Assembly: GCA_029959615.1 (NCBI GenBank)
Contig: JASCOD010000014.1
Coordinates: 1 to 64,000, forward strand
Direction of reading: 5' to 3'
Length of the DNA: 64,000 bases
Source of the DNA: Flavobacteriaceae bacterium PS02338
GTDB lineage: Bacteria > Bacteroidota > Bacteroidia > Sphingobacteriales > Sphingobacteriaceae
Shown here: piece after piece, positions 44,905-55,238 of the stretch
Layout: each line of letters opens with the position of its first letter
Numbering within the stretch: position 1 is the stretch's first letter
Translations under genes and position numbers: made by a program
The notes under the pieces: model-generated
The model's database searches: none
Told to the model about the DNA's origin: nothing
Seen by the model: the letters and a program-made list of their open reading frames with translations, nothing else

Positions 44905-44912
44905 TATATTTG
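44905..44912 (+). promoter_or_regulatory. Possible -7 box for the sialidase-like gene
   Basis: TATATTTG fits TAnnTTTG and is 23 bp ahead of ATG 44936. No clear TTG box lies 19-21 bp upstream, so confidence is low. Confidence 0.35.
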
Positions 44913-44935
44913 TTTTTGCTAACCAATTAACTCGT

Positions 44936-46741
44936 ATGAAGCTAAACATGATTCTAAAGCGATCTGCTAAAACATTTTTTGTATTATTCCTTCTGCTCTT
45001 TTTTGTTAACCCATCCTTTTCCCAAGTTAAATTTCCTGGAGTGGTGATTGTAGAAAGCAAAGATCCGTTTAAAGAAAGGATTTACTCGCCAAGCATCGTG
45101 ATATTACCTGATGGCTCCTATGTCGTGTCGCAAGATATGTCTAAAGGCATAGGAATTCACAAAAGTACAGATAAGGGACTTACATGGAAGTTTATCACTA
45201 AAATTGATATTGGACATTGGGGAGGACTTTTTGTACATAAGGGTATGCTTTACGTAATGGGTACAAGCAAGTCGTTTGGTGATGTAATCATTAGGAAATC
45301 TACTGATGGTGGTAAGACCTGGACAGAAAGTATAGATGAAAATAGTGGTGTTATTTTTAAAGGTAGATACCATACGGCTCCAGTTCCAGTAGTTGTTCAC
45401 AATGGGCGCATCTGGCGTGCTTATGAAGAAACTCTAGGTGATGATCCAAACCGTGATTTCTATGCTTTAGTGATTTCTGCGCCTGTAGATGCCGATTTGT
45501 TGAAAGCCTCAAGCTGGACAAGATCGAATTCGATAAGATTTGAAGAAAAGTGGGTCAATGCTAAGCGCCCAAATTGGTTGGAAGGAAATATTGTAGTTAC
45601 GCCTGAAGGTAAATTGATAGATTTTATGAGATTGGAAACCTGGTTAGGTAAAGATCAGAAATATGAACTGGAAGGCGCAGCTGCAGGTAAACCACGACAT
45701 GAAGTGGCTGCTGTAATTTCAGTTGCCGATGATGGAAAAAAAGTTTCTTTTGAAAATAAACCTTCAGAATATGTGCTCTTCCCTGGTGCCGAAACTAAGT
45801 TTACTATTCGATACGATTCATTGTCGCGTACCTATTGGACCGCAGTAAACAAGATTACTTACTTTGACAAGAAGTCCACCGAAACCTATAATGGAAATTG
45901 GCACCAACGTAACTTGTTGGCACTTTATTCTTCAAAAGATTTGAAAAATTGGGAAGAAAAATATCACATAGTGAAATGGAATACGGGCACTCCTTTAAAT
46001 ACTTGGGATGTGTTCGGCTTTCAATATGCCGATTGGCAATTTGAGGGTAATGATATCATTTTGGTGAGTAGAACTTCGTGGTACGGGGCTCGTTATCATG
46101 ATGCAAATATGATGACTTTTCATCGGATCAAAAATTTTAGAAATGTGAAGCTCTCGGAATCTCCATCCGATTTATATCCACTTACCATTACCAAGGATAT
46201 TTTGACTTTCGATTTGAATAAAGCAGAAATAAATGGTAATGAAGTTAAACCTAGTTGGACAGAAAAGGGAATAAAATCAGCTATACTTAAAGTGGGTAAA
46301 GGTGCGCAACTAGAAAATAAAGGATCTGGTAGGTTATTGTTAAATGCTTTAAGGCCAAGTAAAATTAAAACACATGCTATAGATCGTGAGCAGTATGTTG
46401 ACGTAGAAGTGTCGGCAGTAGAAGGATATAGATTAAATATCGCCAGTATAGATTTGAAGTTGGGTAAAAACTTGGAAGAAACAGTAAAGTCGAAATGGCA
46501 TTTTAGTGTTGATGGCGGCAAGACGTTTAAAGAAATTACCAATTATGATTTTCCTTTAGCGCAGGTAAATGATCAAGGAACACCTCAGTCGAAACTTTAT
46601 TTGTGGGGTTACAAAGAATTACAGAATATAGACTCTAATCAGAAATTGATTTTAAGGATGTATTTCTTTGGTTATAATGATAAACAAATGCAGTTTTCAA
46701 TCAACGATTACTTGAAAATTGGAGGAACTGTAACGAAATAG
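44936..46741 (+). CDS. Sialidase-like (BNR/Asp-box) secreted protein with C-terminal shared module
   Basis: The frame gives 601 residues from ATG 44936; an upstream TTG at 44900 adds a non-signal stretch, and ATG 44948 is also possible. A signal peptide ends SFSQ. A six-blade sialidase-like propeller follows, with RIYSPSIVILPDG and Asp boxes STDKGLTWKF and STDGGKTWTE. The last 180 residues (from about LTFDLNKAEINGN) match the shared module of the proteins at 576, 1290 and 3235: RYEQ-type start, HFSVDGGKTFKEI, LWGYKELQNIDSNQKLILRM. The classic FRIP and catalytic Tyr/Glu cannot be confirmed, so the activity may be sialidase or another exo-hydrolase. Confidence 0.8.
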   Translation: MKLNMILKRSAKTFFVLFLLLFFVNPSFSQVKFPGVVIVESKDPFKERIYSPSIVILPDGSYVVSQDMSKGIGIHKSTDKGLTWKFITKIDIGHWGGLFVHKGMLYVMGTSKSFGDVIIRKSTDGGKTWTESIDENSGVIFKGRYHTAPVPVVVHNGRIWRAYEETLGDDPNRDFYALVISAPVDADLLKASSWTRSNSIRFEEKWVNAKRPNWLEGNIVVTPEGKLIDFMRLETWLGKDQKYELEGAAAGKPRHEVAAVISVADDGKKVSFENKPSEYVLFPGAETKFTIRYDSLSRTYWTAVNKITYFDKKSTETYNGNWHQRNLLALYSSKDLKNWEEKYHIVKWNTGTPLNTWDVFGFQYADWQFEGNDIILVSRTSWYGARYHDANMMTFHRIKNFRNVKLSESPSDLYPLTITKDILTFDLNKAEINGNEVKPSWTEKGIKSAILKVGKGAQLENKGSGRLLLNALRPSKIKTHAIDREQYVDVEVSAVEGYRLNIASIDLKLGKNLEETVKSKWHFSVDGGKTFKEITNYDFPLAQVNDQGTPQSKLYLWGYKELQNIDSNQKLILRMYFFGYNDKQMQFSINDYLKIGGTVTK

Positions 46742-46920
46742 GTGTTAGCCATAGATGCTTAATAAAATGTATTGGAAGCTTTTTAGCATCAACGTTCTTA
46801 TCTAAAATAGTTAACAATAAAACTGCTGCTGACCTGTAGTGAAGAAGAAAGCTATGCGGTAAATATAAATTAGCATTCGGGAGAATTAATTCGCTGGCTA
46901 ATCTTAAAAACATGTAAAAC

Positions 46921-46953
46921 GTAAAAGCCCAGACATCCATCTGGGCATTTTAC
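46921..46953. terminator. Bidirectional terminator between the sialidase-like gene and hom
   Basis: GTAAAAGCCCAGA and TCTGGGCATTTTAC pair around CATCCA with one bulge, and A/T runs flank both sides. The preceding 180 bp (46742-46920) hold no gene. Confidence 0.8.
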
Positions 46954-46978
46954 TATCAAAACAAAACAATATAAAAAT

Positions 46979-48220
46979 TTAATTTGCAAGTATTGCTTCT
47001 TCGGCAATAGCCTTTATATTCTGCTCGCTATAAGTAATTCTACCAGTTTGAGCAATAAAAACATCCTTGTTTACCAAAATATCCTTATTCTCTAAAAGAC
47101 TTTTTAAAGTCACGTTTCCAATCACATATTTGTAATCATTACGAGAGAAACGTTCTGAAATATTCTCAACCTGTAGCTTCTCTACTGTATATTCATGTTG
47201 GTAGCGTAAATAAACTTCTAGGCTTACTTTATCGGTGTGTATTAAGCCATTTTTTTGATGGTATTTTTTGTATTCGTAGCGATAATCGTAGCGTAAAGCA
47301 GCAATATCTGAAAGTACAGCCGCACCTGTTGGATGGCCACCTGCTCCCTTACCAAAGAAGAATTGCTTATCGGCAAAGGCTGCTTGTACCGTTACACCAT
47401 TGTATTCATTTTCTACATTGTAAAGAAAATCATCACTTTTCACAAACTTAGGTAGCACAAAAGTAATTACCTGTTTAGTGCTAATTTTTCTTGTAGTTGG
47501 CACTAATTTGATCTTGTAGTTTTTCTCTTTGGCATATTGAATATCAGCATCGCTCAAATTCTGTATACCAATGTTCAAGATCTTATCAGGATTTAAAAAC
47601 AAACCATAAGCATGCGCTGTAGCAATGGTCAGTTTGAATTTAGGATCATATCCTCCAACATCTAAAATTGGATCGGTTTCCGCAAACCCTAAATCTTGCG
47701 CTTCTTTTAAAGCAGATTCGTAACTAGCTCCTTCGTTAAATATTTTAGAAAGAATATAATTAGATGAACCATTGAAAATTCCGCTAATGCCATGCAACAA
47801 CTCATTATCATAGTATTCTTCTAGGTTTCTTATAATTGGAATACTTCCGCAAACAGCACCTTCGTACAATAATGAAGTACCGTATTCTTCTTGTAAGTGA
47901 ACTAACTCTTCTAAGTGAGTAGCAATCATTTTTTTATTCGCAGAAACTACGTTTTTGCCAGTAGTTAATGCTCTTTTTGTAATCTGATAAGCTGCATCAG
48001 CATCGTCAATTAGCTCAACAATAGTATTAATTTCTGGATTGTTTAATATCTCATCATGAGAGGTCGTGAAAAGATGTGCATCTAAAGTTCTTTTCTTTTC
48101 TGGGTTTTTGATGGCGATTTTAACCACCTCAAGATTTAGGTTTTGTGCTTTGATAATATCATGCAAGCCTTGGCCAACAACGCCAAATCCAAATAATCCT
48201 ATTTTAAGTTTCTTACTCAT
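46979..48220 (-). CDS. hom: Homoserine dehydrogenase
   Basis: The 413-residue monofunctional enzyme reduces aspartate semialdehyde to homoserine. The NAD(P) motif is GLFGFGVVGQGLHD near the N-terminus. The catalytic core has YEGAVCGSIPIIRNLEEYYD, GIFNGSSNYIL and FAETDPILDVGGYDPKFKL. It is not fused to an aspartokinase. It is the third gene of the metY-metX-hom operon, 100 bp after metX, so homoserine supply is put under the same SAM control as its use. Confidence 0.95.
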   Translation of the reverse strand: MSKKLKIGLFGFGVVGQGLHDIIKAQNLNLEVVKIAIKNPEKKRTLDAHLFTTSHDEILNNPEINTIVELIDDADAAYQITKRALTTGKNVVSANKKMIATHLEELVHLQEEYGTSLLYEGAVCGSIPIIRNLEEYYDNELLHGISGIFNGSSNYILSKIFNEGASYESALKEAQDLGFAETDPILDVGGYDPKFKLTIATAHAYGLFLNPDKILNIGIQNLSDADIQYAKEKNYKIKLVPTTRKISTKQVITFVLPKFVKSDDFLYNVENEYNGVTVQAAFADKQFFFGKGAGGHPTGAAVLSDIAALRYDYRYEYKKYHQKNGLIHTDKVSLEVYLRYQHEYTVEKLQVENISERFSRNDYKYVIGNVTLKSLLENKDILVNKDVFIAQTGRITYSEQNIKAIAEEAILAN

Positions 48221-48320
48221 GTGTTTTAAAGGTATTGAGTTTGGCGTTTGGCTATGTTTTGTAAGCGCTAAACTCTTTTTGCTAAGGTGTTTGCTATTTT
48301 AACTTTTCGCTTTTAACTTT

Positions 48321-49388
48321 TTAAGCGATGTGTTGTAGTTTAATTACTTTTTTGTTTTTGCTGGCACTTTCTTTCAGGAAATGCCCAATAATATTAGTCA
48401 ACTTATCAGTCTCTATTAAGAAACCGTCATGACCATAAGCACATTTAATACTCGCAAACTGAGCATCATCAATGTGTTTCGCCAAAAACTGTTGCTCGGT
48501 AATAGGGAAGAGGATATCGTTTTCTATGCCTATTACTAATGTGTTTGCTTTAATTAGTTTCAATGCCTCTGCAATGCTTTTTCTTCCTCTACCCACGTTG
48601 TGACTATCCATAGCTTTGCTTAAATACCAATAGCTGTAGGCATTAAAGCGTTTGCACAATTTTTCTCCTTGATAGTTTTGGTAGGATGATGCCCTGAAAT
48701 CTGTCACTTTATCATTTACACTTTCCAATTGAGTTTCATTGTAAGCTTCATAAGTTCTGTATGATAGCAAAGCAATACTTCTCGCAGTTTTCAAACCTTT
48801 TAATCCGCCATCTGGTTGGTTAGCATAAAATGTCCGATCGGTAGCAATTGCTAAACGCTGACTTTCATTAAATGCAATTCCCCAAGGAGAATGAGCAGCA
48901 TTTGTTGCTACCAAAATCAGGTTCTCAATTTCAGTTTTACCTGCAATAGACCATTCTAGAGCTTGCTGGCCGCCCAACGAACCACCAATTAATACTTTAA
49001 CCTGTTTAATACCCAAATGGTCTGCCAACAATTGATGTATGGATGCCAAATCTCTAATGCTAAACTCCGGAAAAGCTAAATAGTAAGGCTGACCAGTAGT
49101 AGGATTGATACTTAGTGGATTTGTAGTGCCATAATTCGATCCCAAAATGTTGGCACATATAATAAAATGCTCTTCGGGATTAAATAAGTTTTTAGTGCCA
49201 AATAAGCCTTTCCACCAATCTAATACATCTGCATTTGCTGTTAGCGCATGACAAGCCCAAATTACATTATCTTTTTTTGCATTTAAGGTACCATAAGTTT
49301 GATATGCAATTTCGAGATTGCGGAGTTTTTTCCCGCTCTCTAGCTTGAATACTTTGGGATATTTATAGTTTAATGAAGTACTACTCAT
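48321..49388 (-). CDS. metX: Homoserine O-acetyltransferase
   Basis: This 355-residue alpha/beta-hydrolase-fold enzyme transfers acetyl from acetyl-CoA to homoserine. The nucleophile elbow is IGGSLGGQQALEW (Ser137). The acid is in GIENDILFP and the His in GHDGFLIE. AYQTYGTLN and WACHALTANAD near the N-terminus are typical. The acetyl (rather than succinyl) assignment follows the MetX family, but a few members switch acyl specificity. It lies 30 bp after metY. Confidence 0.95.
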   Translation of the reverse strand: MSSTSLNYKYPKVFKLESGKKLRNLEIAYQTYGTLNAKKDNVIWACHALTANADVLDWWKGLFGTKNLFNPEEHFIICANILGSNYGTTNPLSINPTTGQPYYLAFPEFSIRDLASIHQLLADHLGIKQVKVLIGGSLGGQQALEWSIAGKTEIENLILVATNAAHSPWGIAFNESQRLAIATDRTFYANQPDGGLKGLKTARSIALLSYRTYEAYNETQLESVNDKVTDFRASSYQNYQGEKLCKRFNAYSYWYLSKAMDSHNVGRGRKSIAEALKLIKANTLVIGIENDILFPITEQQFLAKHIDDAQFASIKCAYGHDGFLIETDKLTNIIGHFLKESASKNKKVIKLQHIA

Positions 49389-49418
49389 TGTTGGGTTGTT
49401 GTTGGTTGTGGTGTTGTT

Positions 49419-50995
<1,577 letters not shown>

Positions 50996-51110
50996 TTAAT
51001 TTATATTTCCAAAATGCACCATGCAATTTGGTCAGGAATTGGCACCTTCTCTTTTTGAGGGTTGCCAGTGGGTCAGTGAGCCTGTCTCTCGCCACTTCTT
51101 TATAAATCAA
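50996..51110 (-). ncRNA. SAM-I (S-box) riboswitch aptamer upstream of metY-metX-hom
   Basis: Read on the - strand, TTGATTTATA (51110-51101) and TATAAATTAA (51005-50996) close a 10-bp P1 with one wobble. Between them are AAGAAGTGGCGAGAGACAGG, the core GACCCACTGGCAACC, P3 GAGAAGGTGCCAATTCC, and a P4-like stem CCAAA...TTTGG. These match the S-box core known from SAM-I riboswitches of methionine genes. SAM binding should reduce expression. The region 51111-51158 is the 5' leader. Confidence 0.87.
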
Positions 51111-51158
51111 TAACCTTATTAGGTGATTGACTTTTATTTGGTATTCCAAATAATGTTT

Positions 51159-51190
51159 CAAATATAGGCTGTTTTTTGTTTTAATGCAAA
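51159..51190 (-). promoter_or_regulatory. Promoter of the metY-metX-hom operon
   Basis: On the - strand, TTTG (51190-51187), 20 bp, TATATTTG (51166-51159) match the Bacteroidota consensus. A start near 51152 would include the whole aptamer. Confidence 0.78.
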
Positions 51191-51240
51191 ATAAAATTTT
51201 GAATAATATTTATATCGTTGATTTTCAGTTGTTTGTTTTA

Positions 51241-51325
51241 GGCTTAACACAGGTGCACAGATAAATAGTTTTTATAATTCTATCTATATTACCTGTGTGT
51301 CTGTGGCTAAAAAGACATTAGGATG
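51241..51325. repeat. Interspersed CACAG(A/G)TGCACAGAT-type inverted repeat
   Basis: AACACAGGTGCACAGAT on the left and ACCTGTGTGTCTGTGGCT on the right form an imperfect inverted repeat. The words AGCCACAGATGCACAGAT also occur at 21586-21603, between other genes, so this is a second type of dispersed intergenic sequence. Confidence 0.5.
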
Positions 51326-51358
51326 TATTTAATGTTTATCAGCAGCAGAATAAAATAC

Positions 51359-51366
51359 TAACTTTG
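51359..51366 (+). promoter_or_regulatory. Possible -7 box of the cysE promoter
   Basis: TAACTTTG fits TAnnTTTG and is 26 bp before the TTG start. The upstream box is weak (GTTTA at 51334). Confidence 0.45.
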
Positions 51367-51392
51367 TAGACTTACTATATATTATTAAAATA

Positions 51393-52199
51393 TTGAATAC
51401 CGAATTTCTAAATAGCATTATACAACGTCAAAATCAGCAACAGGTTGTACCTTCTAATCAGATGATTGCGAATTGGGCGCAGTCTTTATTGAATTTGATT
51501 TTTCCTGAAAGAGGAGCCTCTACAAATTACAATCAGGATGTATTGAAAGGTGTTTTCTTTGAGCTGAAAGAAGAGCTGCAGCTGATATTAAAATCCACTA
51601 AGGCTTGTAATAAAAACCAGTATAAGGAAATTGCTGAGACATTTTTCAATGGTTTGCCCGAAGTTTACAGAAAGCTAAATACAGATTTGATTTCCATTGT
51701 AGAAGGTGACCCCGCCGCTAAAAGTGAATTTGAAATTATCAGATGTTATCCAGGTTTTTTCGCCATTGCGATGTATCGTTTTGCACATGAATTACATTTA
51801 TTAGATGTGCCGCACATTCCTCGTATTATTACAGAATACGCTCATACCGTAACGGGAATTGATATCCATCCGGCAGCAGAAATTGGAGAGTATTTATATA
51901 TCGACCACGGTACAGGTTTGGTTATTGGTGAGACGACAGTGATTGGCAACCATGTAAAATTATACCAAGGAGTAACTTTAGGTGCATTGAGTGTGGATAA
52001 ATCTAAGTCTAACTCTAAGCGACACCCAACAATTGGAAACCATGTAATTATCTATTCTGGAGCAACTATTTTAGGTGGAGAAACCTTTATTGGCGACCAC
52101 AGCATAATTGGAGGTAATGTTTGGTTGACGAAAAGTGTGCCTCAGGGCTCAACGGTTTATCATCAAGCAGAGATTAAAATTAAAGAGAAGGATAGTTGA
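51393..52199 (+). CDS. cysE: Serine O-acetyltransferase
   Basis: The 268-residue left-handed beta-helix enzyme acetylates serine for cysteine synthesis. The hexapeptide-repeat region includes GIDIHPAAEIGEYLYIDHG, VIGETTVIGNHVKLYQGVTL and IGGNVWLTKSVP. The start is TTG 51393, since the first ATG would remove the conserved N-terminus. It is divergent from the SAM-controlled metY operon. cysM follows after 58 bp. Confidence 0.95.
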   Translation: MNTEFLNSIIQRQNQQQVVPSNQMIANWAQSLLNLIFPERGASTNYNQDVLKGVFFELKEELQLILKSTKACNKNQYKEIAETFFNGLPEVYRKLNTDLISIVEGDPAAKSEFEIIRCYPGFFAIAMYRFAHELHLLDVPHIPRIITEYAHTVTGIDIHPAAEIGEYLYIDHGTGLVIGETTVIGNHVKLYQGVTLGALSVDKSKSNSKRHPTIGNHVIIYSGATILGGETFIGDHSIIGGNVWLTKSVPQGSTVYHQAEIKIKEKDS

Positions 52200-52257
52200 T
52201 GGTTAATAGTTTTGGACTACCTACGAAATCTCCTAATCTGTGAAATTATATTAAAAA

Positions 52258-53130
52258 ATGAAAACCATTATAGATTGTATCGGAAATACGCCCTTGGCAG
52301 AAATTAGGTATCTCAATACTAATCCGAACGTTAAGATTTACGCCAAACTTGAAGGTAATAATCCAGGTGGAAGCGTAAAAGATAGAGCTGCACTGAATAT
52401 GATCCGTAGTGCGATGGAAAGGGGAGAGATTGACAAAAACACAAAGCTCATTGAAGCAACTAGTGGAAATACAGGCATCGCCTTAGCTATGATTGCTTCG
52501 ATTTATGGTATTGAAATTGAATTGGTAATGCCATCTAGTTCTACTAGAGAGCGTACTTTAACCATGGAAGCATTTGGTGCGAAAGTGACTTTGCTAGAAT
52601 CGATTGAAGTCTGTAGAGATTATGCTGAAGAGAAAGGAACACAACCTGGCTATTTTTTGTTAAATCAGTTTGCTAACCCGGATAACTATCTAGCACATTA
52701 TAAAACTACGGGTCCCGAGATTTGGAATGAAACTGAGGGAAAAATCACACATTTTGTAAGTAGCATGGGGACCACTGGGAGTATCATGGGAAATTCGAGA
52801 TATTTAAAAGAGAAGAATCCTGATATTCAGATTGTGGGTTGCCAACCTACAGAAGAATCTTCGATTCCAGGTATTCGCCGTTGGCCAATTGAGTATTTGC
52901 CCAAAATTTACGAACCTCAGCGGGTAGACCGAATTATGGATGTTTCTCAACAAGATGCAACTTTGGCCGCAAGAGCATTGGCAAGGAAAGAAGGTATTTT
53001 TGCAGGTATGAGCAGTGGGGGAGCATTACATTGTGCCTTGCAATTAGCAGAAGAATTAGAAAGTGGTTTAATTGTGTTTATTACTTGCGATAGAGGAGAT
53101 AGGTATTTGAGTAGCGATTTGTTTGGGTAG
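52258..53130 (+). CDS. cysM: Cysteine synthase (CysM type)
   Basis: This 290-residue PLP enzyme makes cysteine from O-acetylserine and sulfide or thiosulfate. The PLP lysine is Lys41 (GGSVKDRAALNMI). Substrate loop TSGNTG is at 68-73. GTTGSIMGNSRYLK and GIFAGMSSGGAL complete the active site. The IPGIRRWPIEYLP region is typical of CysM rather than CysK, though the two are hard to separate by eye. It is downstream of cysE. Confidence 0.93.
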   Translation: MKTIIDCIGNTPLAEIRYLNTNPNVKIYAKLEGNNPGGSVKDRAALNMIRSAMERGEIDKNTKLIEATSGNTGIALAMIASIYGIEIELVMPSSSTRERTLTMEAFGAKVTLLESIEVCRDYAEEKGTQPGYFLLNQFANPDNYLAHYKTTGPEIWNETEGKITHFVSSMGTTGSIMGNSRYLKEKNPDIQIVGCQPTEESSIPGIRRWPIEYLPKIYEPQRVDRIMDVSQQDATLAARALARKEGIFAGMSSGGALHCALQLAEELESGLIVFITCDRGDRYLSSDLFG

Positions 53131-53138
53131 ACTCTCAC

Positions 53139-53205
53139 CGTCATGTAATGGAGAAATCTTTGAACGTACATATCTAAAGATTTCTCCACTACAGTAGAAA
53201 TGACG
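53139..53205. repeat. Intergenic inverted repeat, family 2 (short copy)
   Basis: CGTCATGTAATGGAGAAATCT mirrors AGATTTCTCCACTACAGTAG...AATGACG around a loop of about 18 bp. It is related to the longer copy at 30951. It lies between convergent genes and may help end both transcripts. Confidence 0.75.
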
Positions 53206-53246
53206 AAGTAATAATAACTTCTGCGAATTTTACTTTCACCTATTAT

Positions 53247-54362
53247 TTAAGCTAAAGCTTGCTTCAAGTCTGCAATTAAGTCGTCAACATGTTCTAAACC
53301 AACTGAAATTCGGATTAAATTTTGTGGAGTTTTGGTAGTGGGGCCTTCCACAGAAGCACGGTGTTCAATCAAACTTTCTACACCACCCAAACTTGTAGCC
53401 TGACTAAATATTTTTACGCTGTTTACTACTTTTCTGGCGGTATCGGCATCACCTTTGGTTAAGATAGAAAGCATACCACCAAAACCTCGCATTTGTTTCT
53501 TTACAATCTCATGTTGTGGATGCGAAGCTAATCCTGGGTAATAAACCGTTTCTACTTTAGGGTGTTCGTTTAAATAGTTGGCCAATTTCTCCGCATTTTC
53601 ACAATGTCCCTTTACACGATAAGCTAACGTTTTGATACTTCTCAATAATAAAAAACAATCAAATGGAGAAGGAACAGCCCCTCCAGTTTCTTGCACGTTT
53701 TTAATTTTCTCCCAAAACTCATTCTTGGCGGCAAAAGTTAATGAACCACCTAAAACGTCGCTATGTCCACCAATGTATTTCGTAGTAGAGTGCATTACAA
53801 TATCGGCACCTAAAGCAATTGGGTTTTGTAAAATTGGAGAGGCAAAAGTACTATCCACCGCAAATATTAATTTGTGCTTCTTGGCAATTGTTGCTAAAGC
53901 TTCAATGTCACAAATCTTTAGCAGGGGATTGGAAGGTGTTTCTGCCCATAGCAATACTGTCTCAGATTTTATATATTTTTCAACTTGATCAAGGTCTGTT
54001 AAATCAACGAAATCGAAACTCAAAGTATCTGCAAAAATGGTTAGCAATTGCTTTTTAAATCCCCAATACATATCGTCGGGAGCTATAATATGGCTACCAG
54101 GTTTCAACGCCTGAAAAATGGCCATCCCCGCTGTATTTCCAGAAGAAAATGCACGAGTATCTGCACCGCCCTCTAACTCGGTAATTACTTTTTCTAATGC
54201 AGAGCGATTTGGATTGCTTATTCTACTATACATATGACCACCAGGGTAGCCACCATCTTCGCCTCTAAAGTACGTTGTAGAAAGATGAATAGGAGAAGTA
54301 ACATCTCCTGTAATCGTTTTTACTAAGTTAGAGGCGTGAATAGCAGTAGTTTCTGGCTTCAT
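53247..54362 (-). CDS. Cystathionine gamma-synthase/lyase family PLP enzyme
   Basis: The protein has 371 residues from ATG 54362. A longer frame starting at 54464 would add 34 residues unlike the family N-terminus and overlap the promoter. The PLP lysine is Lys195 (HSTTKYIGGHSDVLGG). YSRISNPNRSALEKVI and SSGNTAGMAIFQ are family motifs. It could make cystathionine from acetylhomoserine and cysteine, or cleave it; sequence by eye does not decide. It faces cysM and complements the metY route. Confidence 0.9.
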   Translation of the reverse strand: MKPETTAIHASNLVKTITGDVTSPIHLSTTYFRGEDGGYPGGHMYSRISNPNRSALEKVITELEGGADTRAFSSGNTAGMAIFQALKPGSHIIAPDDMYWGFKKQLLTIFADTLSFDFVDLTDLDQVEKYIKSETVLLWAETPSNPLLKICDIEALATIAKKHKLIFAVDSTFASPILQNPIALGADIVMHSTTKYIGGHSDVLGGSLTFAAKNEFWEKIKNVQETGGAVPSPFDCFLLLRSIKTLAYRVKGHCENAEKLANYLNEHPKVETVYYPGLASHPQHEIVKKQMRGFGGMLSILTKGDADTARKVVNSVKIFSQATSLGGVESLIEHRASVEGPTTKTPQNLIRISVGLEHVDDLIADLKQALA

Positions 54363-54389
54363 AGTAATTATATTGATAAGTGATGAAAA

Positions 54390-54397
54390 CAAATGTA
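54390..54397 (-). promoter_or_regulatory. Possible -7 box for the cystathionine enzyme gene
   Basis: On the - strand TACATTTG fits TAnnTTTG, 27 bp before the ATG. No TTG box is seen at the right distance. Confidence 0.4.
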
Positions 54398-54581
54398 GAG
54401 TAAATAGCTTAAATACTTTATTTTTGGCAGGATTTATGTGAAGAGTTTCACGAAAATTACACAAAGATTGAAGAAGTTTTCGACGGAAATTTTACTTCTA
54501 CTTTGAAAAATAAACAAAAAATGAAGCCATCCCGATATATTGGGAGAGTTTCATCGCAATTGAAAACAAAATCAAAAACAG

Positions 54582-55073
54582 ATGAAAAGATTAATTTTAG
54601 CTATGGCTTTATTCTCTGCATCATTAGTGGTGTTAGAAAGCTGTTCTCCGAAAACTACAACAGGTGCACCTGCGGTTAGAAGAGGTAATGTTACAGGTAA
54701 TTGGATGTTAAACAATATTACCTTCGAAGGTATTCCTGATGTAGCAGTAAGATCATTTTTGGGCGAAAGCTCTTATAAATGTTTTATAGGAAGTACTTGG
54801 AGCTTGACCAATAGCGGTAACGGCAGTTACAGTTTGCCTACTAGCGCTAGCTGCTCTGCTAAAACTCAAACTATTTTCTGGTCGGTAAGTGCAGCAGATG
54901 AAACCTTTCAATTTAAAAAATTATATGAAGGAGAAAAAGCAAAGAATGTAACAGAAGGTTATCGTCTGGTGTTAACAAGTGCAGATGATAACACAATGAC
55001 CATTAAATCTCCGATAGAATACAGTGGAAAAACTGCTTACGTAGTGATGAACTTCGTGAAAGCAGTAAAATAA
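54582..55073 (+). CDS. Lipocalin-like lipoprotein
   Basis: The 163-residue protein has a lipoprotein signal (VVLESCSPKTTTG, Cys about 21). A beta-rich domain of about 130 residues begins GNWMLNNITFEG. It ends in strands YRLVLTSADDNTMTIKSP and AYVVMNFVKAV. The GNWML... start and strand pattern fit lipocalin-like proteins common in Bacteroidota. Ligand and function are unknown. It has its own terminator and faces away from the sulfur genes. Confidence 0.72.
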   Translation: MKRLILAMALFSASLVVLESCSPKTTTGAPAVRRGNVTGNWMLNNITFEGIPDVAVRSFLGESSYKCFIGSTWSLTNSGNGSYSLPTSASCSAKTQTIFWSVSAADETFQFKKLYEGEKAKNVTEGYRLVLTSADDNTMTIKSPIEYSGKTAYVVMNFVKAVK

Positions 55074-55099
55074 TTATCCATCAAATTCAAAAATATTTG

Positions 55100-55133
55100 A
55101 AGCCAGAAGCATTTATGCTTCTGGCTTTTTTTT
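55100..55133 (+). terminator. Terminator after the lipocalin-like gene
   Basis: AAGCCAGAAGCAT, loop TT and ATGCTTCTGGCTT form a perfect 13-bp stem with a long T-run, 26 bp after the stop. Confidence 0.92.
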
Positions 55134-55135
55134 AA

Positions 55136-55149
55136 ACGTATAAATACGT
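55136..55149. promoter_or_regulatory. ACGTAT-AA-ATACGT inverted repeat ahead of the SDR gene
   Basis: A perfect 6-bp inverted repeat with a 2-bp centre lies about 90-100 bp before the SDR start. Its core CGTATAAATAC occurs in inverted orientation at 56205-56215 ahead of the DUF892 gene, suggesting a shared control site. Confidence 0.35.
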
Positions 55150-55238
55150 GAAAATATCAGTATTTACTCTTGAAAGCTAATTCTAAGGAACTTTTCCCTT
55201 ACTTAATCGTTCAGCTTTATATGATTAGTAAGAATGCT

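Noticed and set aside
10560-46741. A dedicated sialic-acid utilisation locus
   Set aside because: SASA enzymes and a sialidase-like protein are present, but no nanA, nanE, sialic acid transporter or epimerase occurs, and the sialidase-like gene is 25 kb away. The family name alone does not fix the substrate.
54363-54464. Extended N-terminus of the cystathionine enzyme
   Set aside because: The extra 34 residues do not match the family and would cover a TAnnTTTG box; ATG 54362 gives the expected start.
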